Shown piece by piece: positions 1-6,343 of a DNA stretch of 10,373 nucleotides. A program made the translations under genes and the position numbers. The notes beneath the pieces are model-generated. The model searched no databases, was not told the DNA's origin, and was given only the letters and a program-made list of their open reading frames with translations. The stretch comes from DAOTVS01 sp034436375. Lineage in GTDB: Bacteria; Chloroflexota; Anaerolineae; SpSt-313. Where the stretch lies: assembly GCA_034436375.1 (NCBI GenBank), contig DAOTVS010000355.1, positions 1-10,373 on the forward strand, written 5' to 3'. Numbering within the stretch: the first letter of the stretch is position 1; each line of letters opens with the position of its first letter.

Positions 1-110
1 TTCCTTCAGATTCCGCCTCGCGACGGACACCCTTGCCTTGGCTAACGGTTCCGGTCATCACGGCCCGCAGAGGACTCTCACCTCCTGGTTACATGACATG
101 CCTGGCGCAC
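1..110 (-). mobile_element. 5' end of a group II intron ribozyme (probably class IIC), truncated by window edge
   Basis: On the minus strand, position 110 begins GTGCGCC, the GUGYG-type 5' end of bacterial group II introns. Reading on, GAGG-TGAGAGT-CCTC matches the familiar domain I hairpin. Then comes a GCCAAGGCAAGGGTGTCC stretch (44-27) and a stem TCCGTC/GGCGGA closed by a GCGA (GNRA) tetraloop (27-12). The window ends in GAATCTGAAGGAA, which continues the conserved domain I text of bacterial introns. GTCAT (97-93) can pair with ATGAC (58-54). The 5' splice site falls exactly one base beyond the hairpin terminator at 111-150, in the same orientation, which is the known target preference of class IIC introns. 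The rest of the ribozyme, any reverse transcriptase ORF and domains V/VI lie outside the window, so completeness and mobility cannot be judged. The motifs were recognised from memory without a covariance model. Confidence 0.82.
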
Positions 111-150
111 CAAAACACCGGGGGCAGCGGTTGCTGCCCCCGGTGTTTTG
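111..150 (-). terminator. Rho-independent terminator of the glycoside hydrolase gene and target of the intron
   Basis: This is a perfect 18-bp inverted repeat (111-128 with 133-150) with a 4-nt loop. It starts two bases after the TAA stop of the minus-strand hydrolase gene. On the minus strand the 3' arm ends GGTGTTTTG, so the U-tract is part of the stem, pairing with the AAAA of the 5' arm. The group II intron begins at the next base. Confidence 0.9.
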
Positions 151-152
151 CA

Positions 153-1547
153 TTAGCGCCAGCTCGGCACTGCGGGCTGCTGGTAGGGCCCGTTGCGCAG
201 GTCCGACCAGTAGTTGTTCTGGTTGAGGGCCTGGTAGGAGAAGAAGGCCTCTCCACTGGCCCCGGCCTGGCGGGCCACATCGATGCGGGCAGAGATATCG
301 GAGAACGAGCTATAGTCGCCGCCAATGCCCACCACCACGCTCCCCGGCCGCGAGCCGCTCACATAGTCCTGCACCAGCGTCTGGAAGCGGTCCATGTGAT
401 CGTGCACCGTCGGGCCATAGAGCATCGGGTTGATGGCCGAAACGAGATTTTGATTGGTCCAACCCTCGGAATCCTGGTAAAGGGCGTTATAGCCGTCCTT
501 ACCATTGTACCAGCCCCACTGGTCCTTGTAGACCGGCCAGGCCGTTGTCGTCAGCACGGCCCCGGGCCGTGCCGGGAGCGCCTCGTCGCGGATGCGCTGC
601 ACCAGCGTCGTCACCTGGTCGCGCTGCCAGTCGGCACGCGTCAGGTTGGGATTGGCCGCATGCGCCGCAGCATACTCCTGGTTGCTCACCGGATCCTGCG
701 AGTATTGCGCACCGGCGTAGCGGATGTAATCCATATGCAGCCCATCCAGTTGATAGCGGGTCAGCAGGTCCTTGCAGACAGCCACGATGTGGTCCTGCAC
801 TGCCGGGAAAGCCGGGTTGGCCCACAGATAGCCATCCGGGCCGCCCAACTGCATGGGGCCGTTCTGGTCCCACATCACCCAGTTCTGGCCATACTGCTCG
901 TTAAAGTCAACGTACATCGGTTTGGGGTTGGCCGAGGCCGGCGGAGGCGTAGAGCCCTGCCACACCGTGTAGGTGTTGATCCAGGCATGCACCTCAATGC
1001 CCTTGGCATGGGCATCCTGAATCAGGACCGCCAGCGGGTCCCAACCGGGGTCCTGCCCCAGCGTGCTCGAGAGGCTGGCCGACCAGGGCTCCAGGCCAGG
1101 CGTATACATCGCATCAGCCTGCCCGCGCACCTGGAAGTAGATCACATTGATGTGCGCATAGGCCGCATTGTCGACGAGAGTCTGCACGTCGGCCGGCGTC
1201 TTGAGCCCGTCAAAGCGGGTCACCCACAGGCCGCGCGTCTCTTTGATGGGCTGCGATGCATCGTTATTCGGCGCCGGCTGCGCTGTCGCGGTCGCCGGCT
1301 GCGTTGTATTGGTAGCCGCCGGTTGCGCCGTCGCAGGATCGCCGGGGCCGCCCCCCTGGCCAATGGCGCCGGGCCCTGCCCGCAGGGTATCCCTCTGCAC
1401 ACTCACCGGGGCAGGCGCCGTGGAGCTTACATCAGCTTCCGCAGGCGACCGCGCGCGCAGGACCCCCAGCAGCGAGAGGGCCACAATCAGCACACTGGCC
1501 ACCACTGCCAGCACAGCCCTGCGCCAGTTCGATTTCCTATGATTCAT
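153..1547 (-). CDS. Membrane-anchored family 10-like glycoside hydrolase (DUF187/GHL10, YngK type)
   Basis: This 464-aa protein has a short basic N-terminus and one hydrophobic segment (about residues 11-30) acting as a signal anchor or uncleaved signal peptide. A Pro/Ala/Thr/Gln-rich linker follows (about 65-98), with repeated QPA/TAQPA units typical of extracellular spacers. The catalytic TIM-barrel-like domain (about 103-450) shows hallmarks of the family: RGLWVTRFDG (105-114), NVIYFQVRGQADAMY (134-148), GIEVHAWINTY (183-193), GLHMDYIRYAG (269-279) and INPMLYGP (372-379). Family members are believed to act on extracellular or cell-wall glycans, but the substrate is not readable here. The start at 1547 is preferred over upstream in-frame ATGs because GGTGAT lies just before it and the hydrophobic anchor follows directly. 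The gene has its own promoter (1723-1751) and a strong terminator (111-150). It is a single-gene unit, divergent from a sensor kinase. Confidence 0.85.
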   Translation of the reverse strand: MNHRKSNWRRAVLAVVASVLIVALSLLGVLRARSPAEADVSSTAPAPVSVQRDTLRAGPGAIGQGGGPGDPATAQPAATNTTQPATATAQPAPNNDASQPIKETRGLWVTRFDGLKTPADVQTLVDNAAYAHINVIYFQVRGQADAMYTPGLEPWSASLSSTLGQDPGWDPLAVLIQDAHAKGIEVHAWINTYTVWQGSTPPPASANPKPMYVDFNEQYGQNWVMWDQNGPMQLGGPDGYLWANPAFPAVQDHIVAVCKDLLTRYQLDGLHMDYIRYAGAQYSQDPVSNQEYAAAHAANPNLTRADWQRDQVTTLVQRIRDEALPARPGAVLTTTAWPVYKDQWGWYNGKDGYNALYQDSEGWTNQNLVSAINPMLYGPTVHDHMDRFQTLVQDYVSGSRPGSVVVGIGGDYSSFSDISARIDVARQAGASGEAFFSYQALNQNNYWSDLRNGPYQQPAVPSWR

Positions 1548-1667
1548 TACCAAATCACCATTACCCAAAGCCCGCCTGGCGGGCATGTATTCTAGTGATC
1601 CCAGGGCACAATCCACAATGTCCATGCTCGAAAGCCAGGCGGGGTTCACCTTGGGACCGGGTCACAC

Positions 1668-1709
1668 AAAAAAAAGACTGCCCGCAGCAGGTGTGTCTCC
1701 TGTGCGGGC
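1668..1709 (-). terminator. Terminator-like hairpin in the leader of the hydrolase gene
   Basis: On the minus strand GCCCGCA (1709-1703) pairs perfectly with TGCGGGC (1686-1680). An inner CAGG/CCTG stem lies inside, offset by one bulged C. Four bases after the stem comes a run of eight T (1675-1668). This looks like a rho-independent terminator or attenuator reading towards the hydrolase. It sits only about 7 nt after the predicted transcription start, so it would end a transcript of about 45-50 nt. The 4-nt gap between stem and T-run makes its strength uncertain. Confidence 0.6.
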
Positions 1710-1722
1710 TGTGTTAACCAAG

Positions 1723-1751
1723 ATGATACATGATTATGTCATGCCTGTCAA
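1723..1751 (-). promoter_or_regulatory. Sigma70-type promoter for the hydrolase gene (minus strand)
   Basis: The -35 is TTGACA (1751-1746, exact consensus) and the -10 is TATCAT (1728-1723), separated by 17 bp. The predicted start of transcription is near 1716. That leaves a leader of about 170 nt before the hydrolase ATG at 1547. Confidence 0.75.
1729..1743. promoter_or_regulatory. Candidate operator inside the hydrolase promoter spacer
   Basis: CATGA-N5-TCATG is a perfect 5-bp inverted repeat lying entirely between the -35 and -10 boxes of the minus-strand promoter. This placement is typical of repressor or activator sites, but the binding protein is unknown. A short repeat like this could also arise by chance. 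Confidence 0.35.
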
Positions 1752-1820
1752 CTGGGCTGGCGGCGCAATGGCATGACTCTTGCCGGTTGGGACACAACTG
1801 TTTTTATGGAGAGGCGCTTT

Positions 1821-3920
1821 GTGAGCCAGCCACCCGCAACAGAGCGGTCCAGACTCTCCTTCCCGGATTTGCCGGGCACCTGGCGCCGCCTGAGCGCAGG
1901 CACGCGCATCCTCCTGTTCGCGCTGGCCGCCTTCCTGCCCCTGTTCGCTCTCGTTGCCTACTTTATTGTGCAGGTGCGCGCGATACAGGATGCGCAAGCT
2001 GTCGCCAACGTCACCAACCTGGCTGACGGCACAGCACTCACAACGGCATCGATCATCGATGCGGCCCAGTCCACCGCGCTGGTGCTCAGCGATGCGACGT
2101 CCCTCAAGACGCAGGACGCCGCTGACGCCACTCGCGCCCTGCAGACCGTGCTCTCGCAGCACCCCACCTTTGTCAACGTCTGGGCCGCGGCGGCGGATGG
2201 GCAGGTCTATGCCTCGGCGCTGCCCCTGCCTGCCGGCCCACCGCCCAGTATTGCCGCCGAGCCCTATTTCCAGAGTGTGCTGGCGACGGGCAAATCCGTC
2301 GTGACGACTGGGCGGAACATCCCGGGCAGTTCGGAGACTTTTGCAGCCATCGTGGCGGTGCCTGTGGTGCAGGCGGGCGCAGTCAACGGCGCCGTACAGA
2401 TCGCCTTTACGCTGACCAGCCTGCGCTCCTCGGCGAGCTTTATTGGCCTGCCCGCAGATAGCGTCTTTGACGTCATCGATGGGGAGGGCACCATCATCGA
2501 GCGGTCAGTGGACCCTGCGCGCTGGGAAGGCGTGAACATCAGCCACACCGAGGATTGGGCCAAAATCAACTCGAGCAGCGAGGGCTCCTTTACAGGCCTG
2601 GGCCTGGAGGGTAGGCAACGGCTGGCCGGCTTTCAGACCGTGCCGGGCACGGATTGGAAGGCTGTTGTGGCGCTACCCCTGGACTCGGTCTACGGCCCCA
2701 TCACAGCGACCACCACCACCGAGCTGGCTCTGCTTGGCGGGGCGATGGTCGTGGGCGGCATCATGGCCTGGCGCAGCAAGCAACTGGCCGACCTGGTCGA
2801 GACCGAGCAGCGCCGGGTGCAAGGCATCATCGACCAGATGCCCGAGGGCGTGTTCGCTGCCTCGTCCCGGGGGCGGGTGCTGGTCGCCAACCAGGCCCTG
2901 GGGGACCTGCTGGGCCTTCAGATCCACAGCGGCGCCAGCTATCGCGAACAACTCGAGGGTCGCGTGACCTGGTTCAAGGATAACAGGCCTGTGCCTTGGG
3001 ATCAACTGCCTTCGGAGCGAGCACAACGGGGAGAGACCGTCCGCGGGGCCCAATTGACCATCCAGCGCCCCGACGGCAGCCGGCGCGATATCCTGATCAA
3101 TGCGCGCCCCCTGCGCGATGCCGACGGCAACATCGAAGAGATTGTGGTCGTCGTCGCCGATATCACGCCTCTGAAAGACCTGGACCGGGCCAAGGACGAG
3201 TTTATCTCCATCGCCGCCCACGAGCTGCGCAACCCTCTGGCCGGGCTCAGGGGCTACACCGAGCTACTGCTCCGCGAGGCGGACCGAGAAGGGTTCAGCA
3301 ATGAAACCCGCCGCCGGCTGAACACTATCAAGGGCCTGGCCGACAGCCTCAACGAGATGATCGGCCGCCTGCTGGAGGTCAGCCGCTTCGACGTAGGCCG
3401 CTTTGAGCTGGTGCGCCAACCGACCGACATCGTGGCCCTGGCGCGCGAGGTGCGTGACGCCCTGCAAACGACCACGACCGCTCACGAACTCACGCTGGAG
3501 GCCCATCCCGACCAGATTGTAGGTGATTGGGACCCCAGCCGCCTGCGCCAGGTGCTCAACAACCTGGTCGGCAATGCCATCAAGTATGCTCCAGACGGCA
3601 CAGTCGCCATCCGCCTGATCCAGGAGGATGGGCAGGTCGATGTTTCGGTCAGCGATCAGGGACCCGGCATTCCCCCCGACCAGATACCGCACCTGTTCGA
3701 GCGCTTCCGCCAGGCTGGGGCCACCGCCGCCCAGCGAGCCGGCGGGCTCGGGCTGGGGCTCTACCTGGCCCGGCGCATCGTCGAGGCCCACGGCGGCCGC
3801 ATCGGCGTGCAAAGCCGGGTGGGGCAGGGCAGCACGTTCTGGTTTACCCTGCCCCTGCGCCCCGAACAGCCGGCCCATGAGCCGAGCGCGAACCTGCTGG
3901 CCCAGGCGCAGCCGGGCTGA
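1821..3920 (+). CDS. Sensor histidine kinase: dCache-type sensor, PAS, HisKA, HATPase_c
   Basis: This is a 699-aa membrane sensor kinase. TM1 (about 29-50) and TM2 (about 302-318) enclose an extracytoplasmic sensor region of about 250 residues of dCache type. A cytoplasmic PAS domain follows (about 332-435), then HisKA with the H-box [11 protein letters not shown] (phospho-acceptor H467). The ATPase domain carries the N-box [10 protein letters not shown] (N585), G1 DQGPGIP (D612) and G2 [10 protein letters not shown] (641-650), so all boxes for autophosphorylation are intact. The start is GTG 1821, because GGAGAGG ends 6 bases upstream; in-frame ATGs at 1773 and 1806 lack a better site. No response regulator is encoded in the window, so its partner must lie elsewhere. 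It would sense an external small molecule and relay the signal by phosphotransfer, but the ligand is unknown. It is divergent from the hydrolase gene, though a functional link is only suggestive. Confidence 0.88.
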   Translation: MSQPPATERSRLSFPDLPGTWRRLSAGTRILLFALAAFLPLFALVAYFIVQVRAIQDAQAVANVTNLADGTALTTASIIDAAQSTALVLSDATSLKTQDAADATRALQTVLSQHPTFVNVWAAAADGQVYASALPLPAGPPPSIAAEPYFQSVLATGKSVVTTGRNIPGSSETFAAIVAVPVVQAGAVNGAVQIAFTLTSLRSSASFIGLPADSVFDVIDGEGTIIERSVDPARWEGVNISHTEDWAKINSSSEGSFTGLGLEGRQRLAGFQTVPGTDWKAVVALPLDSVYGPITATTTTELALLGGAMVVGGIMAWRSKQLADLVETEQRRVQGIIDQMPEGVFAASSRGRVLVANQALGDLLGLQIHSGASYREQLEGRVTWFKDNRPVPWDQLPSERAQRGETVRGAQLTIQRPDGSRRDILINARPLRDADGNIEEIVVVVADITPLKDLDRAKDEFISIAAHELRNPLAGLRGYTELLLREADREGFSNETRRRLNTIKGLADSLNEMIGRLLEVSRFDVGRFELVRQPTDIVALAREVRDALQTTTTAHELTLEAHPDQIVGDWDPSRLRQVLNNLVGNAIKYAPDGTVAIRLIQEDGQVDVSVSDQGPGIPPDQIPHLFERFRQAGATAAQRAGGLGLGLYLARRIVEAHGGRIGVQSRVGQGSTFWFTLPLRPEQPAHEPSANLLAQAQPG

Positions 3921-4126
3921 GCCCAGCTTCGCGCCGCCTGTTGGGCCCGCTCGTGGCAGGCGTACTGCTCTCGGCGACCATCGAGGCACTGCAGCTGCTG
4001 CCGGCCATCTCGCACATCTGCACCCTTGAGGACGTCATGGCCAACGCGGCGGGCACGGCCGCCGCGTTGGCCTGCGGCGGCGCCATCCTGGCGATAGAGG
4101 CCATCCGGGCGCTCAAGGATTCGTGA
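3881..4126 (+). pseudogene. VanZ-like family C-terminal remnant
   Basis: The frame is open from just after a stop at 3878-3880 to TGA 4124-4126. It reads a typical VanZ-domain tail: LLGPLVAGVLLSATIEALQL, then ICTLEDVMANAAGTAAAL and a final hydrophobic segment. In VanZ-like proteins this part follows one or two further membrane helices, which are absent here. The frame is closed upstream and overlaps the kinase 3' end. The only usable start is TTG 3941, without a Shine-Dalgarno, giving 61 aa. It is most likely a degraded remnant, although a tiny membrane protein translated by coupling to the kinase stop cannot be excluded. Its last 14 bases overlap the 3' end of the convergent HAAS gene. Confidence 0.5.
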
Positions 4127-4829
4127 TGACCTCCGCCGTGCGCACCGGCGCTGGGCCGGTCGCGGGCCTGCCGCCATTGGGCAGGGCCTGCAGGAAAAAG
4201 ACCAGGATGAGCAGGCACACCACGGCTCCGGTGCCGGCAATGGCCAGCAGCCAGGACCACCCAGGGCGCGGACGCAGGCGCCAGGCCAGGAAGACCGCCG
4301 CCGCCAAGGGCGCGAACAGGCCTAGAAGGGCCAGGGTCCAGCCCAGCACCTGCAGCCAGGGTGATGTCCCTCCGGTCGCTCCCGCAGGCCCCGATACCAC
4401 CGGCCCGGAGCGGTAGGCGGCCAGGCCCACGCTCAGCACCAGCGCCAAGCCCAGGGGCGGGATCAGCGTCGCGATCACCTTATCGCGTGTGCGCCAGCGG
4501 GCCGAGAGCCAGGCCAGCAGGAGCCCCAAGGGCCAGAAGAGGACGGTGAAGATAATCGCCGCCACCGCCAGCAGGTCCGGGCTCCGCGCCGGGGCCGGCA
4601 GGCCCAGCTTCTCGCGCTCCTCCGCGGCCAGCGCCGCCGGCTCGCCCAGCCGCTGCAGGATCGCCTGCAGGTCGGCCTGCGTCTGGCCGGAGGCAGCCCA
4701 GGCCTCCTCGATATGGCTGCGCACATCCTCCAGCAGCTCCTGCCGGGCCTCCCGCGGTGCATCGTCCAGCTCCCGGGCCAGCCGCCGCAGGTAGCCGTCG
4801 ACCAACCGCTGCCTGTCTCGCTCGTTCAC
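4113..4829 (-). CDS. HAAS-domain (DUF1700-like) integral membrane protein, PadR partner
   Basis: The N-terminal about 75 residues of this 238-aa protein form an amphipathic helical HAAS/DUF1700-type domain: YLRRLARELDDAPREARQ, then LLEDVRSHIEEAW and LGEPAALAAE. Four predicted membrane helices follow (about 85-109, 117-139, 157-184, 192-216). Genes of this type are very often paired with PadR regulators, and the domain is thought to link membrane or signalling proteins to them; the exact activity is unknown. The start is GTG 4829, because GGAGG precedes it by 6 bases. That GTG overlaps the PadR stop in GTGA, so the two are co-transcribed and translationally coupled. The C-terminal tail (about 217-238) is Gly/Pro-rich and cytosolic or disordered. 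Transcription comes from the PadR promoter, so it should respond to PadR autorepression. Confidence 0.8.
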   Translation of the reverse strand: MNERDRQRLVDGYLRRLARELDDAPREARQELLEDVRSHIEEAWAASGQTQADLQAILQRLGEPAALAAEEREKLGLPAPARSPDLLAVAAIIFTVLFWPLGLLLAWLSARWRTRDKVIATLIPPLGLALVLSVGLAAYRSGPVVSGPAGATGGTSPWLQVLGWTLALLGLFAPLAAAVFLAWRLRPRPGWSWLLAIAGTGAVVCLLILVFFLQALPNGGRPATGPAPVRTAEVITNP

Positions 4830-5170
4830 AACATGCCTCCTTGCTCCAGAAACGTATCCACAGCGCGGACAAAGACTCGCCACTGCTCGCGGAACTCGGC
4901 CAGGGCCGCTTCGCCAGCCGGTGTGAGGCGGTAGTATTTGCGCGGCGGCCCGGAGGTCGACTCGCGCCACTCGGTCGCCACCAACCCCTCGCGCCGGAAG
5001 CGGCTCAGGATCGGGTACACTGTCCCCTCGCTGACGAGCATGCCGTGCACACTCGAAAGGACCTGCACCAGCTCATAGCCGTACCGCTCGCGCCCGGCCA
5101 AGAGCGCCAGGATGCAGTACTCGACCGCACCTTTGCGCATTTGGGTGATGAGCCCCTGATTGTCTGCCAT
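4826..5170 (-). CDS. PadR-family transcriptional regulator
   Basis: This 114-aa protein has the compact PadR winged helix-turn-helix: EYCILALLAGRERYGYELVQ (17-36), the recognition region VSEGTVYPILSRFRREGLV (46-64), and the wing with SGPPRKYYRLTPAG (73-86). A short C-terminal helix (about 88-109) serves dimerisation, as in subfamily 2 PadRs. These regulators usually repress their own operon and a membrane or transport partner. The ATG at 5170 is chosen because the conserved domain begins shortly after it and upstream in-frame codons read through the promoter and the palindrome. The predicted transcription start coincides with this ATG, giving a leaderless message. The downstream HAAS gene overlaps by four bases. 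The ligand is unknown. Confidence 0.9.
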   Translation of the reverse strand: MADNQGLITQMRKGAVEYCILALLAGRERYGYELVQVLSSVHGMLVSEGTVYPILSRFRREGLVATEWRESTSGPPRKYYRLTPAGEAALAEFREQWRVFVRAVDTFLEQGGML

Positions 5171-5176
5171 ATGAGT

Positions 5177-5205
5177 ATTGTACCACCAATTACCTTGTAA
5201 TGCAA
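5177..5205 (-). promoter_or_regulatory. Promoter of the padR-HAAS operon, predicted leaderless
   Basis: The -35 is TTGCAT (5205-5200), the spacer is 17 bp, and the -10 is TACAAT (5182-5177). With usual spacing, transcription starts at or within a base of 5170, the A of the PadR ATG. There would then be no 5' leader and no Shine-Dalgarno. The only nearby purine-rich motif (GGTGG) lies upstream of the -10 and would not be transcribed. Confidence 0.65.
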
Positions 5206-5209
5206 GGTA
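5191..5209. promoter_or_regulatory. Candidate PadR operator
   Basis: TACCTTG-N5-CAAGGTA is a perfect 7-bp inverted repeat. It overlaps the -35 box of the padR promoter, a position at which a bound dimer would block RNA polymerase. PadR proteins bind AT-flanked dyads of this kind, usually at their own promoters. Autorepression is inferred from position. Confidence 0.6.
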
Positions 5210-5224
5210 GAGACAAACTTTTAG

Positions 5225-5296
5225 GGGTGTGGGGTGGATGCTGATGCGCTTTGCCCTCTGCGGAGGGCAAAGCGCATCAGCATCCACCCCACACCC
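5225..5296. repeat. Perfect long palindrome: 34-bp stem, 4-base loop
   Basis: The arms 5225-5258 and 5263-5296 are exactly complementary over 34 bp, around TGCG at 5259-5262. Read on the plus strand, the apex is C(UGCG)G, which fits the very stable UNCG tetraloop class; the minus-strand apex is not a stable tetraloop. There is no T-run after either arm, so it does not look like a standard rho-independent terminator. It lies between the padR promoter and the 3' end of the PIG-L gene. It could be a MITE-like or other dispersed hairpin element, a processed RNA hairpin, or an atypical terminator for the PIG-L transcript. Confidence 0.9.
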
Positions 5297-5374
5297 GCAG
5301 AGAAGGAACCTTTGCTGGGCCCCCTGCGTCCCATACCTGAGACGATGCCGCGTGCCTGGAGGCTGCGAACCCGG

Positions 5375-6226
5375 CTACTCGATGCCGGTGAACAGGTCGT
5401 TCTCACGCAGCCCCGGCTCCGGCGGCGGGTAGGCGCGCATGAAATGATCGGTTCCCCCCAACAGGCGCTGCACCCAGCGCAGCAGCCCCTGCCTCAGCGA
5501 GGCGCCCCCCAACTGGCTGGCATGGCAGCGGGCCGCGGCCTCCTTGCGGGCCGCCACCCGGCGGTAGCTGATGCGGGCATGGGTGGGGAAATCCCCCTCG
5601 GCCAGCAGGGCGGCGAAATCGATATCGTGGTTGCGGCCGAGGCGGTGCGGGTCCCGGCCCAAGAGCGACATGACGCGCACGGTAAAGCGCATAAAGCCCC
5701 TGGGCATGGTGTGGAAATACAGCTTCTGGGGCTGGTATGGCGGTAGCCCGTCGTTATGGCTCGGATCCCCTGCGAGATGAAACGCCTCGACCGTGGCCCT
5801 GTGGATGGCGATGTGATCTGGATGGCGATAGCCGCCGATGGGGTCAAAGGTCAACACGACCTGCGGGCGCAGCGCGCGGATGTGGTGCGCCACCTGCGCA
5901 GCGACGCGCTCAAGCGATTGCGCCGCCAGGGCGTTGGGGTGATGGTTATCGGGCGAGCCGGGCATTCCCGAATCGCGGTAGCCCAGGAAATGCACACCCG
6001 CGAGGCCGAGCTGCCTGGCGGCGCAGGCCAATTCGGCTTCCCGCAGCTCCGCCATGGAGTGATACCTCTGGAGCAGCTCAGCGGGCGCTTCGCCCACCTC
6101 GCCCCGCGTGGCGCAGACGAGATGCACGGCCACGCCGCGCCGGGCATAGAGGGCCAATGTGCCGCCCATGCCGAAAGACTCGTCATCCGGGTGGGCCAGG
6201 ACGGCGAGGATTACTTGATTTTGCAT
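5375..6226 (-). CDS. PIG-L/LmbE family deacetylase (MshB-like), zinc dependent
   Basis: This 283-aa protein starts directly in the Rossmann-like PIG-L fold, MQNQVILAVLAHPDDESFG. The AHPDDE motif supplies zinc ligands H12 and D15 and catalytic D14. The second motif, YRHPDHIAIH (133-142), supplies the third ligand H138. Family enzymes remove N-acetyl groups from GlcNAc-type substrates, as in bacillithiol or mycothiol synthesis, glycolipids or antibiotics. The length and the C-terminal region (about 165-265) resemble MshB and mycothiol S-conjugate amidase relatives, but the substrate cannot be told from this window and no thiol-synthesis neighbours are present. The ATG at 6226 lacks a good Shine-Dalgarno, and GTG 6232 is an alternative start two codons upstream. 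Longer upstream frames run into the divergent M24 gene and are artefacts. It stops with TAG at 5375-5377. Confidence 0.87.
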   Translation of the reverse strand: MQNQVILAVLAHPDDESFGMGGTLALYARRGVAVHLVCATRGEVGEAPAELLQRYHSMAELREAELACAARQLGLAGVHFLGYRDSGMPGSPDNHHPNALAAQSLERVAAQVAHHIRALRPQVVLTFDPIGGYRHPDHIAIHRATVEAFHLAGDPSHNDGLPPYQPQKLYFHTMPRGFMRFTVRVMSLLGRDPHRLGRNHDIDFAALLAEGDFPTHARISYRRVAARKEAAARCHASQLGGASLRQGLLRWVQRLLGGTDHFMRAYPPPEPGLRENDLFTGIE

Positions 6227-6279
6227 TGTCACAGTATGAGTCTGTTCCTTCTCCGAAAAAGCGCGATATGGCGATACGG

Positions 6280-6309
6280 AGTATAATGCCCCACAACATG
6301 ATGAGGCAA
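6280..6309 (-). promoter_or_regulatory. Probable PIG-L promoter, overlapping a plus-strand -10
   Basis: On the minus strand TTGCCT (6309-6304), an 18-bp spacer and TATACT (6285-6280) form a plausible sigma70 promoter, with a start near 6273. A perfect plus-strand -10, TATAAT (6282-6287), overlaps it and could serve the M24 gene, but no matching plus-strand -35 is visible. The two divergent transcripts would compete for the same site. Confidence 0.5.
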
Positions 6310-6343
6310 ATGCTGTTGTCAGCACACATGGAGGAATGATAAA

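Noticed and set aside
33..1595. Long plus-strand open frame (520 codons) opposite the hydrolase gene
   Set aside because: It is antisense to a gene with clear family motifs. The translation is Arg/His-rich low-complexity text typical of a shadow frame in high-GC DNA.
3264..3989. Minus-strand open frame of 241 codons opposite the kinase
   Set aside because: It is a shadow of the HisKA/HATPase coding sequence and has no recognisable motif or start signals.
5225..5296. Long palindrome as an ordinary rho-independent terminator
   Set aside because: Neither strand has a T-run after the stem, and the stem is about three times longer than usual.
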